The notes: generated by a model from the letters alone, not told the origin. Counted from the first letter of the stretch, positions 1 through 6,191 are shown. The stretch is 24,933 nucleotides of DNA from Capsulimonas sp. (GCA_025963815.1 JAOQAA010000184.1:1-24933); one strand, 5' to 3'. Translations and numbers: made by a program.

Positions 1-833
1 TCCTGAACCTGAAGGATCTGTTCGTGAAGGTGCATGGCGACGGCGCGCTGCTTGGCGGCGCGAAGCCCGAGCCGAAGGTCATTCGCATCGATGTCAAGGG
101 CGAGGGACGCGTCACCGGCGCGGACATCCAGTGCCCAAGCGATGTTGAGATCGTGAACCCGGAAGTTTATCTCGCCACCATCTCCGACGCCAACGCCAGC
201 CTCTCCATGGAGCTGACAGTCGAAGAGGGCAAGGGATACGTCCTCCCGGACAAGCAGGATAAGAGCAAGCAAGTCATCGGCGTGATCCCGATCGGCGCCG
301 CTTTCACCCCCGTTCGCCGCGTGGCGTACAACGTGGAAGCCACCCGCGTCGGTTTCAAGACGGACTTTGAGCGCTTGACCCTGGAAATCTGGACCAACGG
401 AACGATTGCTCCCGCGGAATCCCTGAGCCAGGCCGCTTACCTGCTGGAGCAGTTCTTCCAGCGCTTCGTCGAGTTCCCCAAGGGCCTTGGCGGACGGATC
501 GGCGCGGCGGCCGGCGCGGCTTACCCCGTCGGCGCGGCGGGCGCTCCGGACGCACGGATCGAGGAGCTGGACTTCTCGGTGCGTACGTACAACTGCTTGA
601 AGAAAGCCAATATCTTAACGATTGGCGATCTGATCCAGATTTCGGAAAGCGATCTGATGCAGATCCGCAACTTCGGCAAGAAATCCTTGACCGAGGTTCG
701 CGAGAAACTGTCGTCGCTGGGTCTGAGCATCCAAGGCGGAAGCGAAGACGACGGCGCTTATGATGATGACGACGACGCTGGCGCAGCCGAGGACGATGAA
801 GACGTCACGGTGAGCGCGGCGGACGAAGAATAA
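1..833 (+). CDS. rpoA: DNA-directed RNA polymerase subunit alpha, 5' end outside window
   Basis: The alpha subunit dimerises to seed RNA polymerase assembly, and its C-terminal domain binds UP-element DNA and activators. The reading frame is open from base 3, so the gene starts upstream and the GTG at 24 is internal. The visible N-terminal domain includes NASLSMELTV, GRG-like GKGYVLP and VAYNVEATRVG. After a Gly/Ala-rich linker (about bases 480-545) comes the C-terminal domain, with VRTYNCLKKANILTIGDL and FGKKSLTEVREKL. The DNA-contacting Arg, Asn-Cys and Lys positions known from E. coli are kept. The protein ends in a strongly acidic tail of about 33 residues, which is longer and more acidic than usual. 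rplQ follows after 13 bases, as is typical for this operon. Identification is secure from family motifs. Confidence 0.97.
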   Translation, partial: LNLKDLFVKVHGDGALLGGAKPEPKVIRIDVKGEGRVTGADIQCPSDVEIVNPEVYLATISDANASLSMELTVEEGKGYVLPDKQDKSKQVIGVIPIGAAFTPVRRVAYNVEATRVGFKTDFERLTLEIWTNGTIAPAESLSQAAYLLEQFFQRFVEFPKGLGGRIGAAAGAAYPVGAAGAPDARIEELDFSVRTYNCLKKANILTIGDLIQISESDLMQIRNFGKKSLTEVREKLSSLGLSIQGGSEDDGAYDDDDDAGAAEDDEDVTVSAADEE

Positions 834-846
834 ATAGGAGCATTCC

Positions 847-1245
847 ATGAACCATCGCATTGGAGGCCGTAAATTCGGTCTTCCCAGCGATCAGCGCCGA
901 GCCCTTCTCAAAGGGCTGGTCCGCTCGCTGCTGACATTCCAGACCATTAAGACCACCGAGACCCGCGCCAAGGATATCCGCATCATTGCGGAGAAGATCA
1001 TCACGACAGCGCGCGTCGACACCCTTCACAATCGCCGTCAGACACGCAAGTATCTGAACGACGAGACGCTGGTGCATCATCTGTTCACGCAGATCGCCCC
1101 GGAGTTCAAGAACTCCACCGGCGGCTACACCCGCATGACCAAGATCGGCCCGCGGCGCGGCGACGCCGCCCCGATGGTTCAGCTTGAGCTGCTGATCGAG
1201 CGCGAGCTGGGTCTGCCGACCGCCCCGGTAAAGATCGGGCGGTAA
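847..1245 (+). CDS. rplQ: 50S ribosomal protein L17
   Basis: L17 is a large-subunit ribosomal protein near the peptide exit tunnel. The 132-residue product opens with MNHRIGGRKFGLPSDQRRALLKGL, spread over the first 24 residues, which matches the family start (MRHR..G.KLgr...HR.ALL..L). It continues with TTETRAKDIR and the closing GPRRGDAAPMVQLELL. The length fits the compact bacterial form. The ATG at 847 is preceded by AGGAG at 836-840, a good ribosome binding site. It lies directly behind rpoA and is followed 10 bases later by truA, so it is almost certainly co-transcribed. Nothing is unusual. Confidence 0.97.
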   Translation: MNHRIGGRKFGLPSDQRRALLKGLVRSLLTFQTIKTTETRAKDIRIIAEKIITTARVDTLHNRRQTRKYLNDETLVHHLFTQIAPEFKNSTGGYTRMTKIGPRRGDAAPMVQLELLIERELGLPTAPVKIGR

Positions 1246-1255
1246 TCCCGGACGC

Positions 1256-2014
1256 ATGGACCAAGCGGCGCGGACCTTAAAGCTCACGGTGGAATACGAC
1301 GGGACGGATTTCTTCGGCTACCAATCACAGGGAGCGGGAGAACGGACCGTTCAAAGCGTACTGCAGGAAACCGTGAGCCGGATCGTGGATCAACCTGTGA
1401 TCCTTCACGCCGCCGGTCGCACCGATACCGGAGTGCACGCGCTGGGGCAGATCGTGTCCTTCCAGACTACTGGAAAGATCCCGACGCAGCGTCTCGCGAT
1501 CGCACTCAACAGCAGTCTGCCGCGCGATTTGGCCGTCGCCCGTGCGGAAGACGCGCCGGACGGGTTTCACGCCCGTTTCTCGGCGCGTTCCAGGACCTAT
1601 GGCTACTTGCTCTCAACCCGCCGCGCTCGCTCCGCGGTGTGGGGCCGTTATAGTCTGCATTGCAGACGACCGCTGGACCGCGCGGCGATGCGCGCCGCGG
1701 GAGCCACGCTGGTGGGAACGCATGATTTTGCGGCCTATGCGCGCGGCGGCGGCAGCCCGGGACCGACGACGGTTCGCGATCTGACACACTTGTCGATACG
1801 CCGCTTCGGTGACGACCGCCTTTTGGTGATCGTGACAGCGAACGGATTTTTACGGACCATGGTCCGCAATATCGTCGGAGTGATGGTCGCGGTGGGGGCG
1901 GGAGATTTGGAGCCGGGCGCGGCTCGCGAGATACTAGATACGAGAAGCCGCACCTTAAACCCCGTGGCGCCAGCGGCGCCGCACGGTCTGTTTCTGATGC
2001 GCGTGCAATATTGA
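1256..2014 (+). CDS. truA: tRNA pseudouridine(38-40) synthase TruA
   Basis: TruA converts uridines 38, 39 and 40 of the tRNA anticodon stem to pseudouridine. The 252-residue protein has the family opening LKLTVEYDGTDFFGYQ (residues 8-23) and the catalytic motif AGRTDTGVHA with the nucleophile Asp57. It also has FHARFSARSRTYGY, HDFAAYA and the late motif FLRTMVRNIVG. The length is normal for the family. The ATG at 1256 follows rplQ by 10 bases without a strong ribosome binding site, suggesting translational coupling. Its position between rplQ and rplM matches the arrangement in Gram-positive and related genomes. The assignment rests on motifs and context, both clear. Confidence 0.96.
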   Translation: MDQAARTLKLTVEYDGTDFFGYQSQGAGERTVQSVLQETVSRIVDQPVILHAAGRTDTGVHALGQIVSFQTTGKIPTQRLAIALNSSLPRDLAVARAEDAPDGFHARFSARSRTYGYLLSTRRARSAVWGRYSLHCRRPLDRAAMRAAGATLVGTHDFAAYARGGGSPGPTTVRDLTHLSIRRFGDDRLLVIVTANGFLRTMVRNIVGVMVAVGAGDLEPGAAREILDTRSRTLNPVAPAAPHGLFLMRVQY

Positions 2015-2033
2015 ATCAATATCGCTATTGATT
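2014..2033 (+). other. Perfect 8-bp hairpin between truA and rplM
   Basis: AATCAATA (2014-2021) pairs exactly with TATTGATT (2026-2033) around a TCGC loop, just after the truA stop and before the rplM ribosome binding site. It is AT-rich and has no T-tract, so it is not a classical terminator. It could be an RNA processing or regulatory site, but nothing more can be said from sequence alone. Confidence 0.4.
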
Positions 2034-2047
2034 ACGGAGAAGGATAA

Positions 2048-2479
2048 ATGACAACTTTTAGCGCTAAGCCGGCGGACATGGAAAAAAGCCGCCAGTGGAT
2101 CGTGCTGGACGGAACCAATCAGTCCGCCGGTCGCCTTGCGGCCGAAGCGGCTCGATTGCTTCGCGGTAAGCACAAGCCCGAATTCACCCCGCACGTCGAC
2201 TGCGGCGATCATGTGATCATCATCAACGCCGATAAGGTCCGCCTGACCGGCAACAACAAAAAAGATGAGCCGATCTACCGGCACACGCTTTATCCCGGTG
2301 GTATCCGCAGCGTTACTCGCGGCCGCGAACTGGAGAAGAGCTCGGTGGACACAATGCACCGCATCATCAAAGGCATGCTCCCGCACAACACGCTGGGCGC
2401 GAACATGCTGAAGAAGCTGCGCGTCGTCGCCGGCCCGGAACATCCGCATCAGGCTCAGAAGCCGACTCAGACTGCATAG
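2048..2479 (+). CDS. rplM: 50S ribosomal protein L13
   Basis: L13 is an early-assembling large-subunit protein. The 143-residue product shows the family landmarks in order: [15 protein letters not shown] (residues 18-32), [64 protein letters not shown] and the C-terminal [12 protein letters not shown]. The ATG at 2048 is preceded by GGAGAAGGA at 2036-2044, a good ribosome binding site. It pairs with rpsI 10 bases downstream, the near-universal L13-S9 gene pair. Length and motifs are normal. Confidence 0.97.
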   Translation: MTTFSAKPADMEKSRQWIVLDGTNQSAGRLAAEAARLLRGKHKPEFTPHVDCGDHVIIINADKVRLTGNNKKDEPIYRHTLYPGGIRSVTRGRELEKSSVDTMHRIIKGMLPHNTLGANMLKKLRVVAGPEHPHQAQKPTQTA

Positions 2480-2489
2480 GAACGATTCA

Positions 2490-2885
2490 ATGGCAACCAC
2501 CACACGCTACTACGGCACCGGTCACCGCAAGAACGCCACCGCAAAGGTTTGGCTGACTCCTGGTGAAGGGAATATTGTCGTCAACAACAAGCAGCCGCTG
2601 GCCTACTTCGGCCGCGTTACTCTGGAGGCGCTGATCCGTCAGCCCCTGGAGGTCACCGAGACCCTCGGAAAGTTTGACATCTGGGCGAAGACCCTGGGTG
2701 GCGGCATTTCCGGTCAAGCCGGCGCCATGCGCCACGGCATTTCCAAGGCGCTCGTCGAGGCCGATCCCGATCTGCGCCCCGCACTACGCAAACTGGGCTT
2801 CCTGACCCGAGACCCGCGCGTCAAAGAGCGGAAGAAGGCCGGACGCAAGCGCGCACGCCGAGGCTTCCAGTTCAGCAAGCGTTAA
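2490..2885 (+). CDS. rpsI: 30S ribosomal protein S9
   Basis: S9 belongs to the small-subunit head, and its C-terminal tail reaches the P-site tRNA. The 131-residue protein shows [16 protein letters not shown] (residues 7-22), the central [19 protein letters not shown], and the closing [28 protein letters not shown], quoted as landmarks: [13 protein letters not shown] then GFQFSKR. The terminal Lys-Arg that contacts tRNA is present. It is the last gene of the ribosomal operon, since an excellent terminator follows at 2944-2974. Confidence 0.97.
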   Translation: MATTTRYYGTGHRKNATAKVWLTPGEGNIVVNNKQPLAYFGRVTLEALIRQPLEVTETLGKFDIWAKTLGGGISGQAGAMRHGISKALVEADPDLRPALRKLGFLTRDPRVKERKKAGRKRARRGFQFSKR

Positions 2886-2892
2886 TTACCAC

Positions 2893-2912
2893 AAACGCCC
2901 TTCGGGGTGTTT
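2893..2912 (+). other. UUCG-tetraloop hairpin downstream of rpsI
   Basis: AAACGCCC (2893-2900) pairs with GGGTGTTT (2905-2912) through eight pairs, one of them G-T, around a TTCG loop closed by C-G, an exceptionally stable tetraloop. It lies 8 bases after the rpsI stop and before the main terminator. It may protect the 3' end of the ribosomal mRNA or act as a first weak terminator. Confidence 0.6.
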
Positions 2913-2943
2913 CCATGCCCGCAGTGGTATGTGTCGTCGCTTG

Positions 2944-2975
2944 AAAATGGCGTTCCGTTCTGGAACGCCATTTTT
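2944..2975 (+). terminator. Rho-independent terminator of the ribosomal protein operon
   Basis: A perfect 13-bp stem, AAAATGGCGTTCC at 2944-2956 with its complement at 2962-2974, encloses a five-base loop and ends in five T residues. It closes the rpoA-rplQ-truA-rplM-rpsI transcript. Because the stem ends in A/T tracts on both sides it could also work in reverse, but no gene on the minus strand needs it here. Confidence 0.85.
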
Positions 2976-3035
2976 CGCAACGGGTCTGAGCGTGAATATC
3001 GCCTTTGGGCGTGAACTTTTTTCCGCTTGGATCAG

Positions 3036-3045
3036 TATATATAAG
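3036..3045 (+). promoter_or_regulatory. Possible -10 region for the tat-secG operon
   Basis: A TATATATAAG run sits in the short gap between the rpsI terminator and the first tat gene. No good -35 hexamer is spaced correctly upstream. A promoter is needed here because the preceding terminator is strong. The assignment of this exact site is weak. Confidence 0.3.
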
Positions 3046-3057
3046 CGAGGTATGACT

Positions 3058-3468
3058 ATGCCGATTGCAATGGGATTTGGCGCGCCTCCCGAGTGGATTA
3101 TCATCGCCGCGCTCGCTTTGATCGTATTTGGCCCCAAAAAGCTTCCGGAAGTCGGTAGGCAGCTGGGACAGGCGATGAAAGAGTTTCGGAAGATGGCGGA
3201 TGAACTGACCGGCGTGGTTCATTCCGTGCGCGACGAAGTCACGACCGTCGCGACGGCGGCGCGCGACGATGTCGAAAGCTCGTATCGGTCGATGGAGCGT
3301 ACGCCCAGCTCAGTGACGATGCTGGAATCGGACCACGGCGGACAGACGGATGCCTACGATCCGATGGCCCCGGCGTATCCGGAACGCGCTATTCGCACTG
3401 TCGGGCCGCTGAAACTGTCGACATCGCCTCGTGAGAACGACGCAAGCGCGGACGTGAAAGGACATTGA
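3058..3468 (+). CDS. Sec-independent protein translocase TatA/TatB family protein (long form)
   Basis: TatA/B proteins are small membrane proteins that help move folded proteins with twin-arginine signals across the cytoplasmic membrane. From the ATG at 3058 the product has 136 residues: a short N-terminus, one membrane span (about residues 12-24), the hinge FGPKKLPEVGRQLG (24-37), an amphipathic helix, then a polar, probably disordered tail of about 80 residues. I prefer 3058 over the ATG at 3052 because GCGAGG at 3045-3050 is correctly spaced (7 bases) only for 3058. The longer frame from 2929 overlaps the rpsI terminator and is unlikely. The long tail and the Pro-Glu before the span would fit a TatB-like role, but TatA and TatB are hard to separate by sequence. 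No tatC is present in the window. Confidence 0.88.
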   Translation: MPIAMGFGAPPEWIIIAALALIVFGPKKLPEVGRQLGQAMKEFRKMADELTGVVHSVRDEVTTVATAARDDVESSYRSMERTPSSVTMLESDHGGQTDAYDPMAPAYPERAIRTVGPLKLSTSPRENDASADVKGH

Positions 3469-3470
3469 TC

Positions 3471-3674
3471 ATGTTACCAATCGCATTCTTTACCGGCTCC
3501 CCAGTCGAATGGGGTATTATCCTGGTGATCGTCCTTGTCCTGTTCGGCGGCGGCAAGCTGGCGGGTTTGGGCAAGTCGATGGGTGAAGGCATCAAAGAAT
3601 TTAAAAAGGCCACGAAGGATGAAGATGAGCCGACAATTGTCGCTCCCACCGTCGTGAAGACCGAGGAGAAGTAG
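3471..3674 (+). CDS. tatA: Sec-independent protein translocase TatA family protein (short form)
   Basis: This 67-residue protein has the TatA layout: the N-terminal SPVEW, one membrane span (about residues 13-25), a short hinge FGGGKLAGLG, the amphipathic helix KSMGEGIKEFKKA (35-47) and a short acidic/polar tail. The hinge lacks the usual GPKKLPE sequence found in the upstream paralog, so the two copies have diverged. The start is ATG 3471, which follows AAAGGA (3457-3462) with 8 bases of spacing. The TTG at 3465 overlaps the previous stop and is less likely. The gene begins 2 bases after the upstream tat gene ends and is followed 3 bases later by secG, so all three form one export operon. 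Confidence 0.88.
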   Translation: MLPIAFFTGSPVEWGIILVIVLVLFGGGKLAGLGKSMGEGIKEFKKATKDEDEPTIVAPTVVKTEEK

Positions 3675-3677
3675 TTA

Positions 3678-3911
3678 ATGGAAGTCGTCAAGATTGTCCT
3701 GCTGGTTATTCAGGGACTGATCAGCGTTGCATTCGTCTTTTTGGTGGCGACGCAGACATCGAAGAACGAGGGCTTTGGAACGATCGGCGTGCAGACGCCG
3801 GCGAACTTCAAGGGCATGCCGGGCTACGAAGAGCGGATGCAGCAGTACACGCGTAACCTGGCCATCGCCTGGTTCGCCGTCGCGCTTCTTGTCGCGCTGG
3901 CCTATCGCTAA
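3678..3911 (+). CDS. secG: Protein translocase subunit SecG
   Basis: SecG is the small auxiliary subunit of the SecYEG channel. The 77-residue product has two predicted membrane spans (about residues 5-25 and 59-76) separated by a Gly/polar loop (QTSKNEGFGTIG), the usual SecG layout. The loop lacks the common SGG/FGG run, so the call rests on topology, length, the position of the Gly-rich loop and the neighbouring tat genes. The ATG at 3678 is served by GAGGAG at 3663-3668, inside the end of the upstream gene. A terminator follows at 3937-3979. Confidence 0.8.
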   Translation: MEVVKIVLLVIQGLISVAFVFLVATQTSKNEGFGTIGVQTPANFKGMPGYEERMQQYTRNLAIAWFAVALLVALAYR

Positions 3912-3936
3912 ATCGAACCGTCGGTCTTAAAACAAA

Positions 3937-3979
3937 AAAAGCCCCTTCTTCCGCGATCTTTGCGGAGAAAGGGGCTTTT
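3937..3979. terminator. Bidirectional rho-independent terminator between convergent secG and a small minus-strand gene
   Basis: An 18-base arm (3937-3954) pairs with 3962-3979 around a seven-base loop, with one C-A mismatch and one T-G pair; the core is AAAAGCCCCTT against its complement. On the plus strand it ends in TTTT. On the minus strand it runs into seven T residues (A-tract 3934-3940), which is the stronger arrangement. It lies between the secG stop and the minus-strand stop at 4016, so it can serve both. Confidence 0.85.
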
Positions 3980-4015
3980 GTTCGGCATATCGTTGCCGAG
4001 AATATTTATCGCTGC

Positions 4016-4180
4016 CTACGCCGCGCGGCGCGTCTGTTCGTTCTTTCGATTTCGCCATTCATCCATGTCGATGACGACCACGGAATCCTCCATTGGCTCC
4101 GGGCGAGCGGTCGCGGTAATATATGCATAGAACGCTACGGCGCTGGCGCAGTAGCCGGCCATTATCCAAAGTAGTATCAA
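4016..4180 (-). CDS. Small single-span membrane protein, function unknown
   Basis: A 54-codon frame reads on the minus strand from TTG at 4180-4178 to TAG at 4018-4016. GGAGGAG lies 6 bases upstream of the TTG (plus-strand 4187-4193), a near-ideal ribosome binding site that decides the start. The product begins MILLWIMAGYCASAVAFYAY and has one hydrophobic span (about residues 2-24). A short acidic region follows (PEPMEDSVVVIDMDEW), then a basic end (RNRKNEQTRRAA). No family was recognised. The frame ends just before the 3937-3979 hairpin, whose minus-strand side has seven T residues, supporting a real transcript. It could be a small stress or complex-associated membrane peptide, which is a guess. 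Absence of homologues would weaken the call. Confidence 0.6.
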   Translation of the reverse strand: MILLWIMAGYCASAVAFYAYITATARPEPMEDSVVVIDMDEWRNRKNEQTRRAA

Positions 4181-4359
4181 CGTTCTCTCCTCCCCGCCTT
4201 CGGTTGTTTGCTTGACTTTATTATTGGTTATTTACCCGAAAAACTTCTCCCTTAAAAATACGGTGTTTCCCAGGTCATTCGTTTCACGCGCAAAGATTCT
4301 CACCTCATGAGATTCTCGGAACTTCGCTTTTCACTGTCGCTGTGAATCCCTCCCACTCG

Positions 4360-4378
4360 TTGTCACTTCGGATATAAT
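4360..4378 (+). promoter_or_regulatory. Candidate promoter for the zinc-ribbon gene
   Basis: A perfect TATAAT at 4373-4378 lies 44 bases before the ATG at 4423, leaving room for an untranslated leader of about 38 bases with a ribosome binding site. The only good -35-like hexamer, TTGTCA at 4360-4365, is just 7 bases upstream of it, too close to pair. The -10 is convincing, the -35 is not. Confidence 0.4.
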
Positions 4379-4422
4379 ATATATGTGACTATTGAGCGGG
4401 TTTAGTGAGCAGAGGAGTGACC

Positions 4423-4653
4423 ATGAAGGACACGTTTTTAGAAACAAATGCAGTGGTGGAAAGCGTGCGGCAGGCGTTCGACGGCGAGTCGAGCCGGCCA
4501 CAGCCGGAATGGGTGCGCGGCAAATGCCCGAAGTGCGGCGACGACCTGGTGTCGAACTGCTACTACGTCGGCGGCCGGGGTTACCTGATCTGCTGGGAGT
4601 GCTGGTCGTCGCTGGGCGGCGAGCCGCAGTGCAACTACCGCAAAATTCTGTGA
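4423..4653 (+). CDS. Small zinc-ribbon protein, function unknown
   Basis: The 76-residue product carries two CxxC knuckles, CPKC (Cys35, Cys38) and CWEC (Cys57, Cys60), spaced like a rubredoxin-type zinc ribbon. Cys46 and Cys70 are extra. The N-terminal 30 residues look helical and polar. This suggests a zinc-binding domain used for nucleic-acid or protein contacts, but no named family was recognised. The ATG at 4423 is chosen over the GTG at 4405 because AGAGGAG (4411-4417) sits 5 bases before it. A second frame over the same bases (4392-4670) is Arg/Gly-rich and looks like a shadow. The unknown 194-residue gene begins 46 bases downstream and may be co-transcribed. Confidence 0.72.
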   Translation: MKDTFLETNAVVESVRQAFDGESSRPQPEWVRGKCPKCGDDLVSNCYYVGGRGYLICWECWSSLGGEPQCNYRKIL

Positions 4654-4699
4654 AATACGATATTTATTGAGATCAGACACGGTTTAAGGAGCAAATCAA

Positions 4700-5284
4700 A
4701 TGAGCAACTACGAAAACAACAACGGCGGCGAAGTGAGCAAGATTCAGATCCATCGCTTCGTCGCCAAAGATAACAAGATCCTCGACATTACGGATATGCT
4801 GGCGTTCGATGTCAAGCGCAGCAAGCTGTCGATCACGCTGGTCGAGTTCGACGACAACTGGGCCGCCACCCGGCGCGTTCGTCACTACGTCGACTCGGAC
4901 GACATCAAGCTGGTCTGTTACGATATTCTATCCGGCCAGTTCACCGCCTTTGAGGATCACAAGGGAACGGCGGGCCAGGACTACACCGAGGCGCGCGTGC
5001 TTTCTTTGAAGAAGGAAACCAAGTATCGCCAGCCTTACGTCCTGCGCATCGATAACGGCCAGGGCGAGGTGCAGGGCCAGGGACAGGTCAAAATGGTGAA
5101 GGCGACCGACAGTCTGACCATTCAAATGACCGAGTTTGAGGCCCGTAAGATGGCGCTGGTCATTCAGGACTACATCGCCCAATGGGAAACGATCAACTTC
5201 CGGAAGCGCCAGGACGCGCGCACGGTGACCTTTACTCCCGCTCAGGAGGATCACCGCAAACGCGACCACGCGATGGCGGCTTAA
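4700..5284 (+). CDS. Conserved-looking hypothetical protein, 194 residues
   Basis: I do not recognise this family. The protein is soluble: no signal peptide or membrane span is visible. After a polar Asn/Gly N-terminus (residues 1-12), residues 14-145 alternate short hydrophobic stretches typical of beta strands (IQIHRF, SKLSITLVEF, IKLVCYDI, PYVLRI, GQVKMVK, DSLTIQMT). A single amphipathic helix follows (146-165), then a basic, polar tail (NFRKRQDAR to the end). It has one cysteine (Cys73). The coding sequence is well supported: AAGGAG at 4686-4691 lies 8 bases before the ATG, codon use resembles its neighbours, and a strong terminator follows. It may form a transcription unit with the upstream zinc-ribbon gene. 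Confidence 0.8.
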   Translation: MSNYENNNGGEVSKIQIHRFVAKDNKILDITDMLAFDVKRSKLSITLVEFDDNWAATRRVRHYVDSDDIKLVCYDILSGQFTAFEDHKGTAGQDYTEARVLSLKKETKYRQPYVLRIDNGQGEVQGQGQVKMVKATDSLTIQMTEFEARKMALVIQDYIAQWETINFRKRQDARTVTFTPAQEDHRKRDHAMAA

Positions 5285-5295
5285 AGACAGATCAC

Positions 5296-5333
5296 AAAAA
5301 GAGCGCGAGGGCACACGCCTTCGCGCTTTTTTT
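5296..5333 (+). terminator. Rho-independent terminator after the 194-residue hypothetical gene
   Basis: Bases 5296-5312 pair with 5317-5333 around an ACAC loop. The core is GCGCGA with its complement TCGCGC, and the stem ends in seven T residues. There is one A-G mismatch and one G-T pair. It begins 11 bases after the stop codon at 5284, so it closes that transcript. Confidence 0.85.
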
Positions 5334-5463
5334 CTTGATAAACCTGCCCAGGGGCCGGCGATTAAAATCGCGTCTAGAAGTGCACAATGTGCCCCTTCGG
5401 GCACTCCAGAAACCATACGATAACGTTCGCCAGAAGTGTGCTCTAACGCCGTCACCTATTTTC

Positions 5464-5493
5464 TTGACAAATCTCACTCAAAACTTCTACTAT
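5464..5493 (+). promoter_or_regulatory. Promoter of the NUDIX gene, probably giving a leaderless mRNA
   Basis: A perfect -35 TTGACA (5464-5469) is followed after 18 bases by TACTAT (5488-5493), a 4/6 match to the -10 consensus. Transcription would start about 7 bases later, at about 5500, directly on the ATG at 5502. That leaves no room for a ribosome binding site. Confidence 0.65.
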
Positions 5494-5501
5494 AAGGCTC
5501 T

Positions 5502-6071
5502 ATGGAAGAGCAAACAACCCCTTGGAAAACCCTCGGCAGCCGCGAGATTTACATCAACCCCTGGATCCGCGTTCGTGAGGATCAGGTCATCCGCCCCGAT
5601 GAGAAGCCGGGCATCTATGGCGTGATCGAGTATCAGAACTACGCTATCGGTATCGTCCCCGTGGCCGAGAACGGCGACACGTGGCTCGTCGGCCAATGGC
5701 GTTACCCTCTGGACTTATACTCATGGGAAATCCCCGAGGGCGGGGGACCACTCGGCGCACCTCTGATCGACAGCGCCAAACGGGAGCTTCAGGAAGAAGT
5801 GGGACTGACCGCCGGTGAGTGGGTCGACCTGGGTGAGCACCACCTGTCCAATTCCGTCAGCAACGAAACTGGACGTGTTTATCTGGCGCTGGATTTGACG
5901 GAGGGGCATTCCGAACCCGAAGGGGATGAGGTGCTTCAGATCCGGCGTTTGCCGCTCGCCGAGGCGCACGCCATGGCGATGGATGGACGGATTACGGATG
6001 CCTTGAGCATTATTGGACTGACGCGGGCGGTGCATTATTTGGCGAAGAGGTCTATTCCCCCAGCGCTTTAG
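5502..6071 (+). CDS. NUDIX hydrolase (ADP-ribose/ADP-sugar pyrophosphatase-like)
   Basis: NUDIX enzymes hydrolyse nucleoside diphosphates linked to another group, often in housecleaning. The 189-residue protein has a beta-rich N-terminal region (REIYINPWIRVREDQVI) like ADP-sugar pyrophosphatases, then WEIPEGGGPLG (residues 75-85) and the catalytic helix REL-Q-EE-VG (94-101) with metal ligands Glu98 and Glu99. The Glu of the GX5E part of the NUDIX box is Ala86 here, a tolerated but non-consensus change. The length fits ADP-ribose pyrophosphatase relatives. The substrate cannot be fixed from sequence. The start at 5502 gives an apparent leaderless transcript. It faces the minus-strand ROK kinase across a palindromic repeat. 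Confidence 0.88.
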   Translation: MEEQTTPWKTLGSREIYINPWIRVREDQVIRPDEKPGIYGVIEYQNYAIGIVPVAENGDTWLVGQWRYPLDLYSWEIPEGGGPLGAPLIDSAKRELQEEVGLTAGEWVDLGEHHLSNSVSNETGRVYLALDLTEGHSEPEGDEVLQIRRLPLAEAHAMAMDGRITDALSIIGLTRAVHYLAKRSIPPAL

Positions 6072-6072
6072 C

Positions 6073-6175
6073 GACCTATTCCCCCGCCGAAGTAAACTTC
6101 TGCTTCCCCTTTTCCCAGCAAGCCGCTTCGCGGGGGAAAAGGGGAGGCGAGCCTAAGCGAGCGGGGGAATAGGTC
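6073..6175. repeat. Nested inverted-repeat element between convergent genes
   Basis: The outer arms GACCTATTCCCCCGC (6073-6087) and their exact complement (6161-6175) form a perfect 15-bp inverted repeat. Inside them, 6103-6116 pairs with 6134-6147 (14 bp, core CCCCTTTTCCC, one T-G pair) around a 17-base loop. The whole folds into a two-stage stem just after the NUDIX stop and before the ROK stop. There is no T-tract and no coding potential. It resembles a dispersed palindromic repeat and may also block read-through. Confidence 0.75.
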
Positions 6176-6191
6176 CCTGGCGGGAAGCCGC

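Noticed and set aside
4392..4670. An alternative 92-codon frame over the zinc-ribbon gene
   Set aside because: It is Arg/Gly/Pro-rich with no motif, while the other frame has paired CxxC knuckles and a well-placed ribosome binding site.
5358..5371. A GCGATT/AATCGC hairpin upstream of the NUDIX gene
   Set aside because: The two-base loop is too tight for a stable hairpin and there is no T-run; the true terminator lies at 5296-5333.
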